From NCBI RefSeq assembly GCF_034653355.1, contig NZ_JAYEER010000003.1, positions 186,001 to 250,000 on the forward strand: a stretch of 64,000 nucleotides of DNA. Reading direction: 5' to 3'. The notes under the pieces are model-generated. The model was given only the letters and a program-made list of their open reading frames with translations. It made no database searches and was not told the DNA's origin. Positions 24,938 to 34,401 of the stretch are shown piece after piece (positions within the stretch are counted from its first letter, which is position 1; the number at the start of each line of letters is the position of its first letter). A program made the position numbers and the translations under genes. The stretch is from Nitrospirillum sp034653355 (GTDB lineage Bacteria; Pseudomonadota; Alphaproteobacteria; Azospirillales; Azospirillaceae).

Positions 24938-26386
24938 CTACCTCGGCAGGCTGAGGTCCGGCGCGTCGGCGTGGCTCAGCGGCGCCGCGTCCAGGCTGCT
25001 GTCCGTCACCACGCGGTTGCGGCCCGCCCGCTTGGCCTCATAAAGCGCCATGTCGGCCCGGCGCAGCAGGCTGTCGCCCGTCTCCATGCGGCCATCCGGC
25101 CCCTGGGCGCCGGCGGCCACGGCCACGCCGACGGAGATGGTGACCGTGATCTCCCCACCATCGGTGGTGACGTGGAACGGCGTCTCGCCGATGCGGCGGC
25201 GCAGACGCTCCGCCACCAGCACGCCGGCGGCCAAGTCGGTGTCCGGCATGACGACGACGAATTCCTCGCCGCCCAGCCGGGCCACGAGGTCGAAGTTGCG
25301 CAGGTTGCGGCTGGCGCGCAGCGCCACCTCCTTCAGCACTTCGTCACCCACGCCGTGGCCGTAGGTGTCGTTCACCACCTTGAAGTGGTCGATGTCGAAC
25401 AGCAGGGCCGCCACCGGCTTGTGGTTGTCCCCGCCCCGGTCCAGCAGGCGCGGCAGGTGCGCGCTGAGGTAGCGGCGGTTGAACAGACCGGTCAGGCTGT
25501 CGGTCAGGGCCAAGGACAGGCTCTGCTCATAATTCGCGCGCAGCCGATCCTGGTAGCGTTTGCGCCGGATCTGGGTCCGGGCGCGGGCCATCAGCTCATT
25601 CCGGTCGATGGGCTTGATCAGGTAGTCGTTGGCGCCCAGTTCCAGGCCCTTGGCCACGCGGTCGATGTCGGTCTCGTCCGCCACCAGCAGAACGGGCACC
25701 TGGCGCGTCTTCTCCTGCGAGCGCAACTGCGAGCAGAGGCGCAGGCCATCCTCGCGCATCAGCGTCAGGCTGATGACGATGAAGTCGAAGTCGCCGGCCA
25801 GCGCCTGCTCCAGCCCGGTAGCGCAAGTGTCGGCAGCCACCACGCGGCCCCGGTCGCGGCCCAGCGTCTCGGTGATCTTGTCCAGGTCGATGGAGCTGTC
25901 CTCCACCACCAGGACGTTGGCGCCCTCCGCCGACTGGTTGTGCATGCTGTCGGTGGAGACCAGCATGCCCAGCTGGCCGGACGTGCTCTCGCGCAGGCGC
26001 CATTCGTCCATCATCATCTTGAGACGGACGAGGGAGCGCACGCGGGCGAACAGCGCCACGTCGTTCACCGGCTTGGTCAGGAAGTCGTCGGCACCGGCCT
26101 CCAGCCCCCGCACGCGGTCGGCGATGTCGGACAGGGCCGTCACCATGACGACGGGGATGTGCATGATGGCGGGATCGCTGCGGATGCGCTCGCACACCTC
26201 GAAGCCATCCATGCCGGGCATCATGACGTCCAGCAGGACGATATCGGGCGCCTGCGCCTTGATCTTCTCCAGCGCCTCGGGCCCGCTGCTGGCGGTGATG
26301 ACGTCGAAGTACTCGCGCGTCAGCTTCGCCGCAAGCAGCTTGACGTTGGGCAGGACATCATCAACGACCAGGACGCGAGCCGACAT
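24938..26386 (-). CDS. pleD: PleD-type response regulator / diguanylate cyclase
   Basis: Protein of 482 residues with two receiver domains and a GGDEF domain, the PleD architecture, making c-di-GMP. REC1 has VDDV, LLDVMMPGMDG (phospho-acceptor Asp) and TKP. REC2 is degenerate: the phosphorylation site region reads FIVISLTLM with no aspartate, as expected for an adaptor domain. The cyclase motif is GGEEF and an RNFD I-site stands five residues before it, so product inhibition is expected. Cotranscribed with divK 62 bases upstream. In Caulobacter this pair controls pole development. Confidence 0.92.
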   Translation of the reverse strand: MSARVLVVDDVLPNVKLLAAKLTREYFDVITASSGPEALEKIKAQAPDIVLLDVMMPGMDGFEVCERIRSDPAIMHIPVVMVTALSDIADRVRGLEAGADDFLTKPVNDVALFARVRSLVRLKMMMDEWRLRESTSGQLGMLVSTDSMHNQSAEGANVLVVEDSSIDLDKITETLGRDRGRVVAADTCATGLEQALAGDFDFIVISLTLMREDGLRLCSQLRSQEKTRQVPVLLVADETDIDRVAKGLELGANDYLIKPIDRNELMARARTQIRRKRYQDRLRANYEQSLSLALTDSLTGLFNRRYLSAHLPRLLDRGGDNHKPVAALLFDIDHFKVVNDTYGHGVGDEVLKEVALRASRNLRNFDLVARLGGEEFVVVMPDTDLAAGVLVAERLRRRIGETPFHVTTDGGEITVTISVGVAVAAGAQGPDGRMETGDSLLRRADMALYEAKRAGRNRVVTDSSLDAAPLSHADAPDLSLPR

Positions 26387-26448
26387 GACACCACTTATTC
26401 CGGCCGCGCCGAGAGGGCGCGGCTTATTCCAAGGTACTATCGCGCACC

Positions 26449-26832
26449 CTAATCCAGAAAGCGCCGAACTGTCCGGATGAAAGTGGCAACGGAGATCGGT
26501 TTGGCGATGTAGTCGTCACAACCGCCTTCCCGGATACGCTCCTCGTCACCCTTCATGGCGAAGGCCGTGACGGCGATGACGGGGATCGACCCAAGCTCTT
26601 GATCCTCCTTCAACCAACGCGTCACGTCCAGACCGGAAAGCTCCGGAAGCTGTATGTCCATAAGTATAAGATCCGGACGGTGTGTCCGCGCCAGTTCCAC
26701 GGCCATGCCGCCATCGCGGGTCTGCACCGTGCGATAGCCGTGCGCCTCCAGCAGGTCGTTGAACAGCTTCATGTTCAACTCGTTATCCTCGACGATGAGG
26801 ACACATTTTTTGGCGGCGGCAACCGTGGCCAT
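26449..26832 (-). CDS. divK: DivK-type single-domain response regulator
   Basis: Receiver-only protein of 127 residues: VLIVEDNELNMKLFNDLLE, phospho-acceptor Asp in LILMDIQLPELSG, AVTAFAMKGDEE and DDYIAKPI. This is the DivK signature; DivK allosterically controls the DivL/CckA phosphorelay and so CtrA. It heads the divK-pleD operon. Bases 26833-27085 upstream hold no gene; I saw no convincing CtrA box there. Confidence 0.9.
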   Translation of the reverse strand: MATVAAAKKCVLIVEDNELNMKLFNDLLEAHGYRTVQTRDGGMAVELARTHRPDLILMDIQLPELSGLDVTRWLKEDQELGSIPVIAVTAFAMKGDEERIREGGCDDYIAKPISVATFIRTVRRFLD

Positions 26833-27085
26833 GAGGCCGTCCGTGGCGATGTGGCAGCTACACTAAGGGACAAGTCGAACGGGTACAACCGTCATCCGGC
26901 GCACTCGCGGGTAACGCCCCGCCTGCTCGATGTCGCGTCGCCATGGCGGCGCCATTCCCCTGTTCTAGGCCTTGTGGGTACCCCCATGGCGCCCATGTCT
27001 CCTCAACAGGTAATCCGGAAATCGCGCTAAACCAGGGAGAATCGGCAGCGCTGTCCTCGCGGACCCGCGAATCCACCGGCCCGCG

Positions 27086-29059
27086 CTAGCCGGCCAGTTG
27101 CCGGCACCAGGCGGCCAGATCCAGCAGGCCGTGACGCCGGGGGCCGGTCGCGTCGGCCGCCGCGACTTCCAGCCGCCGCCCGGCCCGCCGGGCGAAGGAC
27201 GACAGGCGCGCCGGTTTCTCGACCAACCGGCCCAGCGCGCGCATGACCGCGTCGCCCCGACGGCGATCCTGGGGCGCCAGACCCGGCAGCAGGACGCGCA
27301 TGGCGATCAGGACGCGCCCCACGTCCATGCGGGCGCGGGCGGTGGCCAGGGCGCCGCCGTCCCCCCGTCCGCCCCACACGGCCAGCCGCGCCAGACGGTG
27401 ATTGTGGCGGTATTCCCAGGCCGCCACGTCCGGTAGGGGCGCCGTGCCACCCGCCAGCGTCCGCACGCTGGCGGTGAAGCTGGCCAACAGGCGCCGCACC
27501 TCCCCCCGCCCGTCCACCGGCAGGATCAGCCGGTAGGTCAGCAGGATCCACAGGGCGGACAGGACGATGGCGGCGAAGGCGTTGAGGAAACCCTGCAGGT
27601 CGTAGTTCATCGGATTGGTCGGAGCCACCAGGGTCAGGAACAGCAGCGGCATGAAGGCGCCGAAGTCCCCCCGCCCCGGCCGCTGCGACATCAGCGCGGT
27701 TACCAGGATCACGGGCGCCAATACCAGCGACAGGCCCCAGAATTCCGACACGGCCGGCAGCGCCAGGAAGGTGACGGGCAGGCCCAGCAGCCCGGCCCAG
27801 AGGGCGGCGCGGAAGATCTGGATGCTGACCTGTTCGGGGTTGGCGCGACTGGCCAGCAGGGCACCGAAGGCGCTGGTCCAACTGACCATGATGGTGCCGG
27901 CCGGCCATTCCGTGGCGATCCAGAAGCCCGCCGCCAGGCCGACGGAGATCAGGGTGCGCAAGGCGGCGATGACGGCGCTGCCCAGGGGCCCATCCGCCGG
28001 CTCGGGCAGGGTGAAGGACAGGCGTCGCGTCGGGTCGCGCGCCACCGCCACCTGCACCATGAGGTCCATCACCTCCCCCAGTTGGTGGGCCGCGGAGATG
28101 GACCCCGGATCGCCCACCCGGCGGGCCAGGCGCAAGGCGGCGCGCAGGCGGCGCCGCGCGGCTGCCGCGGCCACGCGGAAGGCCGGCCCGTCGCCGGCCC
28201 CCAGCAGGGTCAGGCAGGCCAGTAGCGGATCCGCGGCCGGCAGCACCGTCAGCGCCCGCCGCGCCGCGTCCACCCGCGCCAGCAGGCCGAACAGGGCGGC
28301 GGCGGTGACGCGGGCGCCGTCGGCCTGGCGGCGGAAAGCGACCGACTCCACGGCGGCGTAAGTCGCCAGGTCGTCCAAGCCTTGCAGTTCCGCCAGCAGT
28401 TCCCGGTGCGGGCCGGACGCGCCGGCGCCGGTCAGGTCGTTGGCCAGCGCCCCGGTCACGGCGGCGGTGACGCGGTTCACCCGGCTGTCCAGCCGCTGGG
28501 CCGCCGTCACCGGCCAGACGATGCCCGACACCGTCATCTTGGCCAGCACCCCCACGACGATGGCGGCGACGCGGGCGGCCGCGATGTCGAAGGTACGCAA
28601 GGGGTCGTCCACGGCCCCCAGCGCCACCAGGGCCAGGGTGTAGCCCGCCAGCACGGCGGCATAGGACCGGAAGCGGCGCAGGCGGGTGGCCAGCGCCACG
28701 CAGCCCGCCAGCCACAGGCTGTAGAGCAGCAGGAAGGCCTCCGGCGATTGGCCGAAGCCCGCCATCAGCGCCAGCGCCGCCGCCGCCCCCACCAGGGTGC
28801 CGGCGATGCGCCATACGCTCTTGGCGATGACGGCGCCGCTCATGGGGTGGCTGACGATCAGCACCGTCACCGCCGCCGTCTGCGGGCTTTCCAGCTGCAA
28901 GGCATAGGCGAGATAGAGCGCCAGCAGGGCCGCCAGCACCGTGCGCACGGCGTGACCCAGCGCCCCTCGGCTTGGAACCAGGCTGGTGAGATACCGGGAG
29001 GGGAAGGTGGGCGGCACGGCAGGGGAAACGCCAAAGGATCGGGGACTGGGCTGGCCCAT
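27086..29059 (-). CDS. FUSC-family membrane protein (AaeB-like aromatic acid exporter)
   Basis: Inner-membrane protein of 657 residues. A first block of helices (about 35-180) is followed by a cytoplasmic segment and a second block (about 365-500) then a soluble tail: the duplicated FUSC layout of AaeB-type exporters. FRSYAAVLAGYTLALVALG and ATEWPAGTIMVSWTSAFGAL are typical. It is the probable pump of a system whose DUF1656, HlyD and NodT parts lie at 30970-33518, with two LysR genes between. ATG at 29059 chosen; an in-frame TTG lies at 29149. Divergent from the LysR gene at 29170. Confidence 0.8.
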   Translation of the reverse strand: MGQPSPRSFGVSPAVPPTFPSRYLTSLVPSRGALGHAVRTVLAALLALYLAYALQLESPQTAAVTVLIVSHPMSGAVIAKSVWRIAGTLVGAAAALALMAGFGQSPEAFLLLYSLWLAGCVALATRLRRFRSYAAVLAGYTLALVALGAVDDPLRTFDIAAARVAAIVVGVLAKMTVSGIVWPVTAAQRLDSRVNRVTAAVTGALANDLTGAGASGPHRELLAELQGLDDLATYAAVESVAFRRQADGARVTAAALFGLLARVDAARRALTVLPAADPLLACLTLLGAGDGPAFRVAAAAARRRLRAALRLARRVGDPGSISAAHQLGEVMDLMVQVAVARDPTRRLSFTLPEPADGPLGSAVIAALRTLISVGLAAGFWIATEWPAGTIMVSWTSAFGALLASRANPEQVSIQIFRAALWAGLLGLPVTFLALPAVSEFWGLSLVLAPVILVTALMSQRPGRGDFGAFMPLLFLTLVAPTNPMNYDLQGFLNAFAAIVLSALWILLTYRLILPVDGRGEVRRLLASFTASVRTLAGGTAPLPDVAAWEYRHNHRLARLAVWGGRGDGGALATARARMDVGRVLIAMRVLLPGLAPQDRRRGDAVMRALGRLVEKPARLSSFARRAGRRLEVAAADATGPRRHGLLDLAAWCRQLAG

Positions 29060-29169
29060 GAGCGAGACGCCAGCCAGTTCATCGATTTGGATGATGCTCC
29101 CCGGCCTGCCTACGGTCCAATATATGGCTGGATGGTTTTCGATATCCAAAACAGACAGGACGCGCCGCC

Positions 29170-30062
29170 TTGGACATCCGCCACCTGCGCTATTTCACCG
29201 CCGTCGCCGAAGAGCTGCACTTCACCCGCGCCGCGGAGAAGCTGGGCATCCGCCAGCCGCCGCTGAGCCAGCAGATCCAGCAGCTGGAGCGGGAGATCGG
29301 CAGCCCCCTGTTCCACCGCCTGTCCCGCGGCGTAGAGCTGACGGCCGTGGGCGCCAGCTTCCTGGAGGACGCCAAGGCCATCCTGGCGCAGATCGACCGG
29401 GCCGTGACCTCCGCCCGCCAGGTGGCGCGGGGGAAAAGGGGCGCCTGCGCCTGGGCCTCAGCATGTCGGTCACGGCCCATCCCTGGATCGCCCGGCTGAT
29501 CCGCGACTACCGCGCCAAAAGCCCGGGCGTGCAGCTGACGCTGGAGATGAACGATTTCGGCCAACTGACCGACGCGGTGCGCGACCATACCCTGGACGTG
29601 GCCCTCTTGCGCGGCCGCACGGCGGAGATTCCCGGCCTCACCTCCTACACCGTGGTGGAGGAGAAGCTGATGGCGGCCCTGCCCGCCACCCATCCGCTGG
29701 CCGGGGTCGGGCCCATCGACCTGGCCCAGTTGGCGGACGAGGATTTCCTGCTGATCTCGCGCAGCGCCGGCCCCAACGTGTACGACATCATCATCGCCGC
29801 CTGCCGCGAGGCGGGTTTCAGCCCCCGCATCGTGCAGGAGGTGCCGGCCTTCCCGCCCCTGCTGAACCTGGTGGGCGCCGGCCTGGGCGTGGGGGTGGTG
29901 CCGGACAGTCTGCGGTCCATGGGCCTGGACAGCGTGCGGCTGCTGGACCTGAAGGGCGGTCACGACAAGGCGCCCATCGTCCTGGTCTACCGCTCCAACG
30001 AGGGCGCCACCGCCGTGCGCGACCTGGTGGCCCAGGCCCGCCGCGCCGCCGCCACCCCCTGA
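29170..30062 (+). pseudogene. LysR-family regulator, broken by one missing base
   Basis: The N-terminal helix-turn-helix (MDIRHLRYFTAVAEELHFTR, AAEKLGIRQPPLSQQIQQLE) and the periplasmic-binding-like effector domain (about 95 onward) are both typical LysR, but they lie in different frames. Reading ARGEKGRLRLGLS across 29429-29441 requires one extra G; the present sequence instead ends in SRPIPGSPG. If the base is restored the protein has about 298 residues. TTG start at 29170 with AGGA upstream. It is divergent from the FUSC gene and by position the likely regulator of it. Confidence 0.8.
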
Positions 30063-30076
30063 GGGACCCGAAGACC

Positions 30077-30973
30077 ATGTTGGAACTGAAACTGCTGCGC
30101 TCCTTCGTCCTGCTGGCGGAAGAGCTGCATTTCGGCCGGGCGGCGGAGCGGCTGCACATCGTGCAGCCGGCCCTGACCCAGCAGATCCAGTCGCTGGAGC
30201 GGCAGATCGGCACGCCCCTGCTGAACCGGGCGCGCGGCCGCATCAGCCTGACTGACGCCGGCGCCCTGGTGCTGGCGGAGGCGCGCAAGACCCTGGAGCA
30301 GGCGGCACGGACGGAGGCCATCGGCCGCCTGGCCGGCCGGGGCGAAGTCGGCAAGCTGGAGGTGGGCTTCGTCGGCTCCGCCGGTGTCGGCGCCCTGATG
30401 CCGGCGGTGCTGCGTGATTTCCGGCGCAGTCATCCGGCCGTGGAGTTGCACTTGGTGGAAATGGCGGTGGGGCCGCAGCTGGCCGCCATCGCCGCCGGCA
30501 CCCTGGACGTCGGTTTCGTCCGCCTGCCGCCGCTCAGCCTGCCGCCTGGGGTGACGGTCCTGCCCCTGCGGCCGGACAGCCTGGTGGCGGCGCTGCCGGC
30601 CGGCCATCCGCTGGCGGCACTGGATGCCATCCCGGTGGCGGCGTTGGCGACGGAGCCCATGGTGCTGCACCACCGTGCCGGGGCGGCGGAGCTGCGCAGC
30701 CTGATCGACGACCTGTGCGGCCGCCATGGCTTCACCCCCCAGGTGGTACAGTCGGTGCCGCAGATATCGCTGACCGTCCGGCTGGTAGCCGCCGGCCTAG
30801 GATTGTCGCTCCTGCCCGGGTCCATCGCCTGGCTGGCCGTGGAGGGCGTGATCTACCGCCCCCTGGCCGATGCCGACATCCAGTACACCCTGGCCTTGGC
30901 CCACCGCCCCCAGGATCCGGCACCGGCGGTGCGGGCCTTCGTCAGCCTGGCCGGCGCGGCGGCGGAGGCCTAA
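30077..30973 (+). CDS. LysR-family transcriptional regulator
   Basis: Regulator of 298 residues. MLELKLLRSFVLLAEELHFG, then AAERLHIVQPALTQQIQSLE (helix-turn-helix) and an effector domain with VGFVGSAGVGALMPAVLRDF and GLGLSLLPGS. It starts 14 bases after the preceding LysR gene, which is similar in design, so they may be an old duplication. Its stop overlaps the stop of the convergent NodT-type gene by four bases. Control of the adjacent efflux genes is likely but not shown. Confidence 0.88.
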   Translation: MLELKLLRSFVLLAEELHFGRAAERLHIVQPALTQQIQSLERQIGTPLLNRARGRISLTDAGALVLAEARKTLEQAARTEAIGRLAGRGEVGKLEVGFVGSAGVGALMPAVLRDFRRSHPAVELHLVEMAVGPQLAAIAAGTLDVGFVRLPPLSLPPGVTVLPLRPDSLVAALPAGHPLAALDAIPVAALATEPMVLHHRAGAAELRSLIDDLCGRHGFTPQVVQSVPQISLTVRLVAAGLGLSLLPGSIAWLAVEGVIYRPLADADIQYTLALAHRPQDPAPAVRAFVSLAGAAAEA

Positions 30974-32394
30974 TCGGCCCCGTCAAGATCGACGCCTTGC
31001 CAGCCGCCGCCCAGCGCCTTGTAGAGCGTGATGACGTGCTCCACCCGGGCCAGGCGGCTTTCCGCCTCCCGGTCCTCCGCCTGGTAGGCCTGGCGCTCGC
31101 TGTCCAGCACCTTCAGGAAGTCGGTGAGGCCGGCGCCGTACAGGCGGGTGGCGTGATCCAGGGCTTGGCCCGCGTCGTCGCGGGCGGCGGCCAGGGTCTG
31201 CTGCCGCCGGGTTTCCGTCTGGTAATTCACCAGCGCGTCCTCAACATCGCGCAGCGCCTCCTTCACCGTGCGCTCATAATCGATGCGCGCGGCCTCGGCC
31301 TCCGCCTTGGCCATGGTGATGCGGGCGTCGTCACGGCCGCCGTTGTAGACGGGGCCCGTCACCTGGGCCCCCAGGGAATAGGTCAGGCTGGCCAGGCTGA
31401 ACAGCTTGCCCAGGTCGGCCGCCTGGGGCAGCAGGGTCAGCGGGATGGCGAAGTGGGGCAGGCTGGCGGCGGTGGCCACGCCGATGCGGGCGGTGGCCGC
31501 CGCATAGCGCCGGTCGGCCTGGCGGACATCCGGCCGGTTGGCCACCACCTCGGACGGCACGGACACCGGCAGGCTGTCGGGGACGGACAGCAGGGGCGCC
31601 GGCTGGCTCAATTCCGTCTCCAACTCCCCCGGGTAGCGGCCCAACAGCAAGGCGATGGCGTAACTCATGCGCGCCACTGTGGCTTCCAGCGGCGGGGTGG
31701 CGGCCTGCACCGTTTCCAGTTGCGCCCTGGCCTGCGCGATGTCCAGCACCGTGCCCAGGCCGCGCTGATAGGCGCGCTGCGCCAGGTCCAGGGCCTTGGT
31801 GGCAACGGCGATGTTGTTCCGCGCGATGGTCAGGCGCAGCTGGGCGGCGCGCAGGCGGGCGTAATCGGACGCCACCTCCGCCAGCAGGCTGACCAGGACG
31901 GCGCGCCGGCCTTCCTCGGTCGCGGCGACGTCGGCGTCGGCCGCCTCCACCGCCCGGCGGGTACCCCCGAACACGTCTATCTCCCAGGTCGCGTCCAATT
32001 CCGCCTGCCAGGTGTGGTAGCTGCCGATGCCGGCCGGCCAATCCACGCTTTCACTGGATCGTTGCAAGGCCGGATCGATACCCAGACGGACATCGGGCAG
32101 GTCGGCGGACTTGGCGATGACCCGCGCCGCCCGGGCCTGCACCAGGCGCTGGCGCGCGATCTTCAAATCTTCGTTATCCGTGATGGCCACCTGGACCAGG
32201 CGGCTAAGCGTGGGATCACCGAAGCCGTCCCACCAGGCGCGCATGGCGTCCACGCCGGCCGCCGGCGGCAGCTGTTCGATCCACCCCTTGGGCAAATCGT
32301 CCAGCGGCACGGGCTTGTAGTCGGGGCCAACCACGGAACAGGCGGACACCATGCCACCCAGCATCAGGGCGGCCAGGGCCTTACGGCGGATCAT
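30970..32394 (-). CDS. NodT-family outer-membrane efflux lipoprotein
   Basis: TolC-like outer-membrane factor of 474 residues with a lipobox (GMVSAC, Cys19) and the family opening VVGPDYKPVPLDDLP. Two copies of the outer-membrane-efflux repeat follow, with DVRLGIDPALQRSSESV and YAIALLLGRYPGELE. It forms the exit duct for the HlyD protein encoded three bases upstream and the FUSC pump. Confidence 0.88.
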   Translation of the reverse strand: MIRRKALAALMLGGMVSACSVVGPDYKPVPLDDLPKGWIEQLPPAAGVDAMRAWWDGFGDPTLSRLVQVAITDNEDLKIARQRLVQARAARVIAKSADLPDVRLGIDPALQRSSESVDWPAGIGSYHTWQAELDATWEIDVFGGTRRAVEAADADVAATEEGRRAVLVSLLAEVASDYARLRAAQLRLTIARNNIAVATKALDLAQRAYQRGLGTVLDIAQARAQLETVQAATPPLEATVARMSYAIALLLGRYPGELETELSQPAPLLSVPDSLPVSVPSEVVANRPDVRQADRRYAAATARIGVATAASLPHFAIPLTLLPQAADLGKLFSLASLTYSLGAQVTGPVYNGGRDDARITMAKAEAEAARIDYERTVKEALRDVEDALVNYQTETRRQQTLAAARDDAGQALDHATRLYGAGLTDFLKVLDSERQAYQAEDREAESRLARVEHVITLYKALGGGWQGVDLDGAD

Positions 32395-32397
32395 GGC

Positions 32398-33333
32398 TCA
32401 GATCCTCGATTCCAGGCGGGCAAGCACCCGGCCCACGACGCCCTGCGGACGTGCCGCCTCATCCCCCACCGACACGGTGCAGGTCATGCCGGCGGCGAGA
32501 ACCACGCCGGGCGGCACGGTGTCGATGCCGATGCGCACGGGGATGCGCTGCGCCAGCCGCACCCAGGTGAAGACCGGGTTCACGTCCTGCAAGCCATAGG
32601 CGTTGGGCGCGCTGTTGCGGTCGTTGATGCCACGGGCGATGGTTTCGACATGGCCGGTCAGGGGCGCGGCGTAGCCCATGAGCTTCATGCGGGCCGGGTC
32701 GCCCTCATGGATGCGGGCCAGCTTGGTTTCCTCGAAATAGCCTGAGACCCAGAAGCTGTCGGTGTCGATGACCGCCACCCGGGGCTGGCCCACCGTGGCG
32801 TAGTCGCCCACGCGCAGGCGCAGGTTGGTGACGTAGCCGTTGACCGGCGCGCGGATGATGGAGCGTTCCAGGTTCAGGTTGGCCAAGTCCAGCGCCGCCG
32901 TCGCCGCGTCCAACTGGGCATTGGCCACGCTGGCGGTGCTACGGAACCGGTCCTGCTCGGCCTCGGACACCACACCGGCCAGGCCCTGGCGGCGCTGCGC
33001 ATCGCTGAGCTTCAGGGCCCGGTCATCGCGCGCGGCGGCGACGGCGGCGCGGGCCTGGGCCTGGGCGATGCGGAACCGCACCGGATCGATGACGAACAGC
33101 ACGTCGCCCTTGTGGACCAGCTGGTTGTCGTGCACGGGAATGTCGACGATGGTGCCGGCCACCTCCGGCGCCACGTCCACCACCTCCGCCCGCACGCGGC
33201 CGTCGCGCGTCCAGGGCGCCAGCATGTAGCGCTGCCACAGGGCGCCGATCAGTAGGATGGCCAGCGCCACCAGGACCAGGGTGGAGGCCCCGCGCCCCAG
33301 GGCGCGCGCCAGGGTCATGAGGCGAGCGTTCAC
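32398..33333 (-). CDS. HlyD-family periplasmic adaptor (AaeA/EmrA type)
   Basis: Membrane-fusion protein of 311 residues: one N-terminal membrane helix (LVLVALAILLIGALW), the lipoyl half-motifs around VAPEVAGTIVDIPVHDNQLV and APVNGYVTNLRLRVGDYATV, a helical hairpin between them and a beta-barrel. It links the inner-membrane pump to the outer-membrane factor. The GTG at 33333 overlaps the stop of the DUF1656 gene (GTGA), so I prefer it to the ATG at 33318. Confidence 0.85.
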   Translation of the reverse strand: MNARLMTLARALGRGASTLVLVALAILLIGALWQRYMLAPWTRDGRVRAEVVDVAPEVAGTIVDIPVHDNQLVHKGDVLFVIDPVRFRIAQAQARAAVAAARDDRALKLSDAQRRQGLAGVVSEAEQDRFRSTASVANAQLDAATAALDLANLNLERSIIRAPVNGYVTNLRLRVGDYATVGQPRVAVIDTDSFWVSGYFEETKLARIHEGDPARMKLMGYAAPLTGHVETIARGINDRNSAPNAYGLQDVNPVFTWVRLAQRIPVRIGIDTVPPGVVLAAGMTCTVSVGDEAARPQGVVGRVLARLESRI

Positions 33334-33518
33334 AGCAGCACCAGACCGGAGAGCAGGATGGAGAACAGGGCCGCCTCGACCAGGGCGGGGTGCCAGACGA
33401 CGCGCCAGAAGCCCAGGTAGGCCAGCAAGCCGCGCAGCAACAGGAAAAGCACCAGGGTGACGGCGACATAGCCGACAATGGGGGCCATGAAGATGCCGGC
33501 GACATCCAATTCGGCCAT
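33330..33518 (-). CDS. DUF1656 small membrane protein (AaeX-like)
   Basis: Membrane protein of 62 residues with two helices (VGYVAVTLVLFLLLRGLLAYL and ALVEAALFSILLSGLVLL). DUF1656 proteins (AaeX) are encoded with FUSC/HlyD efflux pumps; their exact role is unknown. First gene of the operon DUF1656-HlyD-NodT. Confidence 0.85.
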   Translation of the reverse strand: MAELDVAGIFMAPIVGYVAVTLVLFLLLRGLLAYLGFWRVVWHPALVEAALFSILLSGLVLL

Positions 33519-33540
33519 GACGGAAAGGACCTCGTTGGGA

Positions 33541-33594
33541 GTGTGGAAAAAGAAAAGGACGCGGCCCGAGGGTGCTCCCCTTGCCGCGTCCTTT
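33541..33594 (-). terminator. Rho-independent terminator, minus strand
   Basis: AAAGGACGCGGC (33554-33565) and GCCGCGTCCTTT (33583-33594) are perfect 12-base arms. Read on the minus strand the hairpin is followed by TTTTCTTTTT, so it ends transcription of the small exported gene at 33728-34084 before the efflux operon. Confidence 0.7.
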
Positions 33595-33727
33595 CCCTGA
33601 GCGTGAGGTGCCCGGCAACCCGATGGGAGGGGGGCCGGCGGGCACCGTCACGAAGGGGGCAGGGGTGGGCGGAACCGGATCAACCGCCCCTGGACCATTA
33701 GGCCTCCCCCGCCCCGTAAAGACCCTG

Positions 33728-34084
33728 TCAGTTGGCCGACAGGGCCTGCGCCGTCAGCGCCGCGTCCAGATTGTCGACGCAGGAATTGAAGTCGGCGGTA
33801 CCGGGGGTGGCGCCAGCGGCGGCACAGGCCTGCTGTTCACGGCCGACCTGGGCCGAGACCTGGGCATGCGCGCCCTTCACATGGGTCAGCACGTTGGTGC
33901 AGGCGGCGAAGTCGGAATTGGCCGGGTGCAGGCCCATGGCCTGGCAGGCCTGGCTGACCGCCGGGGTCACCACCACCTCGGTGCCGGCCGCGTTGGCGCT
34001 CAACGGCGTGGACAGCGCCAGAACCGACAGGGCGGCGGCAACGGCGGCGACCTTACGGGACGAATTCTTCAGCGGGGCGAACAT
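33728..34084 (-). CDS. Small exported protein with two Cys-Gly-Pro repeats
   Basis: Protein of 118 residues with a signal peptide (cleavage near SANA, residue 32). The mature part contains two copies of a motif: CQAMGLHPANSDFAACTNVL and CAAAGATPGTADFNSCVDNL, that is Cys-x3-Gly-x2-Pro-x4-Phe-x2-Cys. Small exported proteins with one or more such repeats occur widely in alphaproteobacteria; the four cysteines probably form two disulfides. The function is unknown. Start at 34084 with GGAGA upstream. Confidence 0.7.
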   Translation of the reverse strand: MFAPLKNSSRKVAAVAAALSVLALSTPLSANAAGTEVVVTPAVSQACQAMGLHPANSDFAACTNVLTHVKGAHAQVSAQVGREQQACAAAGATPGTADFNSCVDNLDAALTAQALSAN

Positions 34085-34401
34085 TCAAGCATCTCCATCA
34101 ATCAACCGGGCCGCGTCCTGTCAGGTACAGCGCCTTCAGTCGGCGCGGTCGTTGGTGAGATGAACTATGCGCCCGTCTGTTGCGGTGCGTCTAATATATC
34201 GAAATGGCATCTTCAATATCTATTCGATATGGTTGGGACTCAAGCCCACGATCAGAATCCGTGATCGTCGCGCCCTTGAGAAACTATTGGAGGGGCAGCG
34301 GCGCAGGGCCCCAAATATTCGGTGCCCGCACGCCGCAGGGACCACAATGACCAAGGGTCCTTGGCCACCCAGGCGGCCGGTGACGAACAACGGACAAGAA
34401 C
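34085..34401. other. Divergent intergenic region with an AT-rich inverted repeat
   Basis: The 317 bases between the small exported gene and the CoA-transferase contain no credible gene. Around 34165-34260 the sequence is clearly AT-rich. ATATCGAA (34196-34203) and TTCGATAT (34223-34230) form 8-base arms 19 bases apart, a possible regulator site for either gene. No clear -35/-10 pair was found. Confidence 0.35.
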
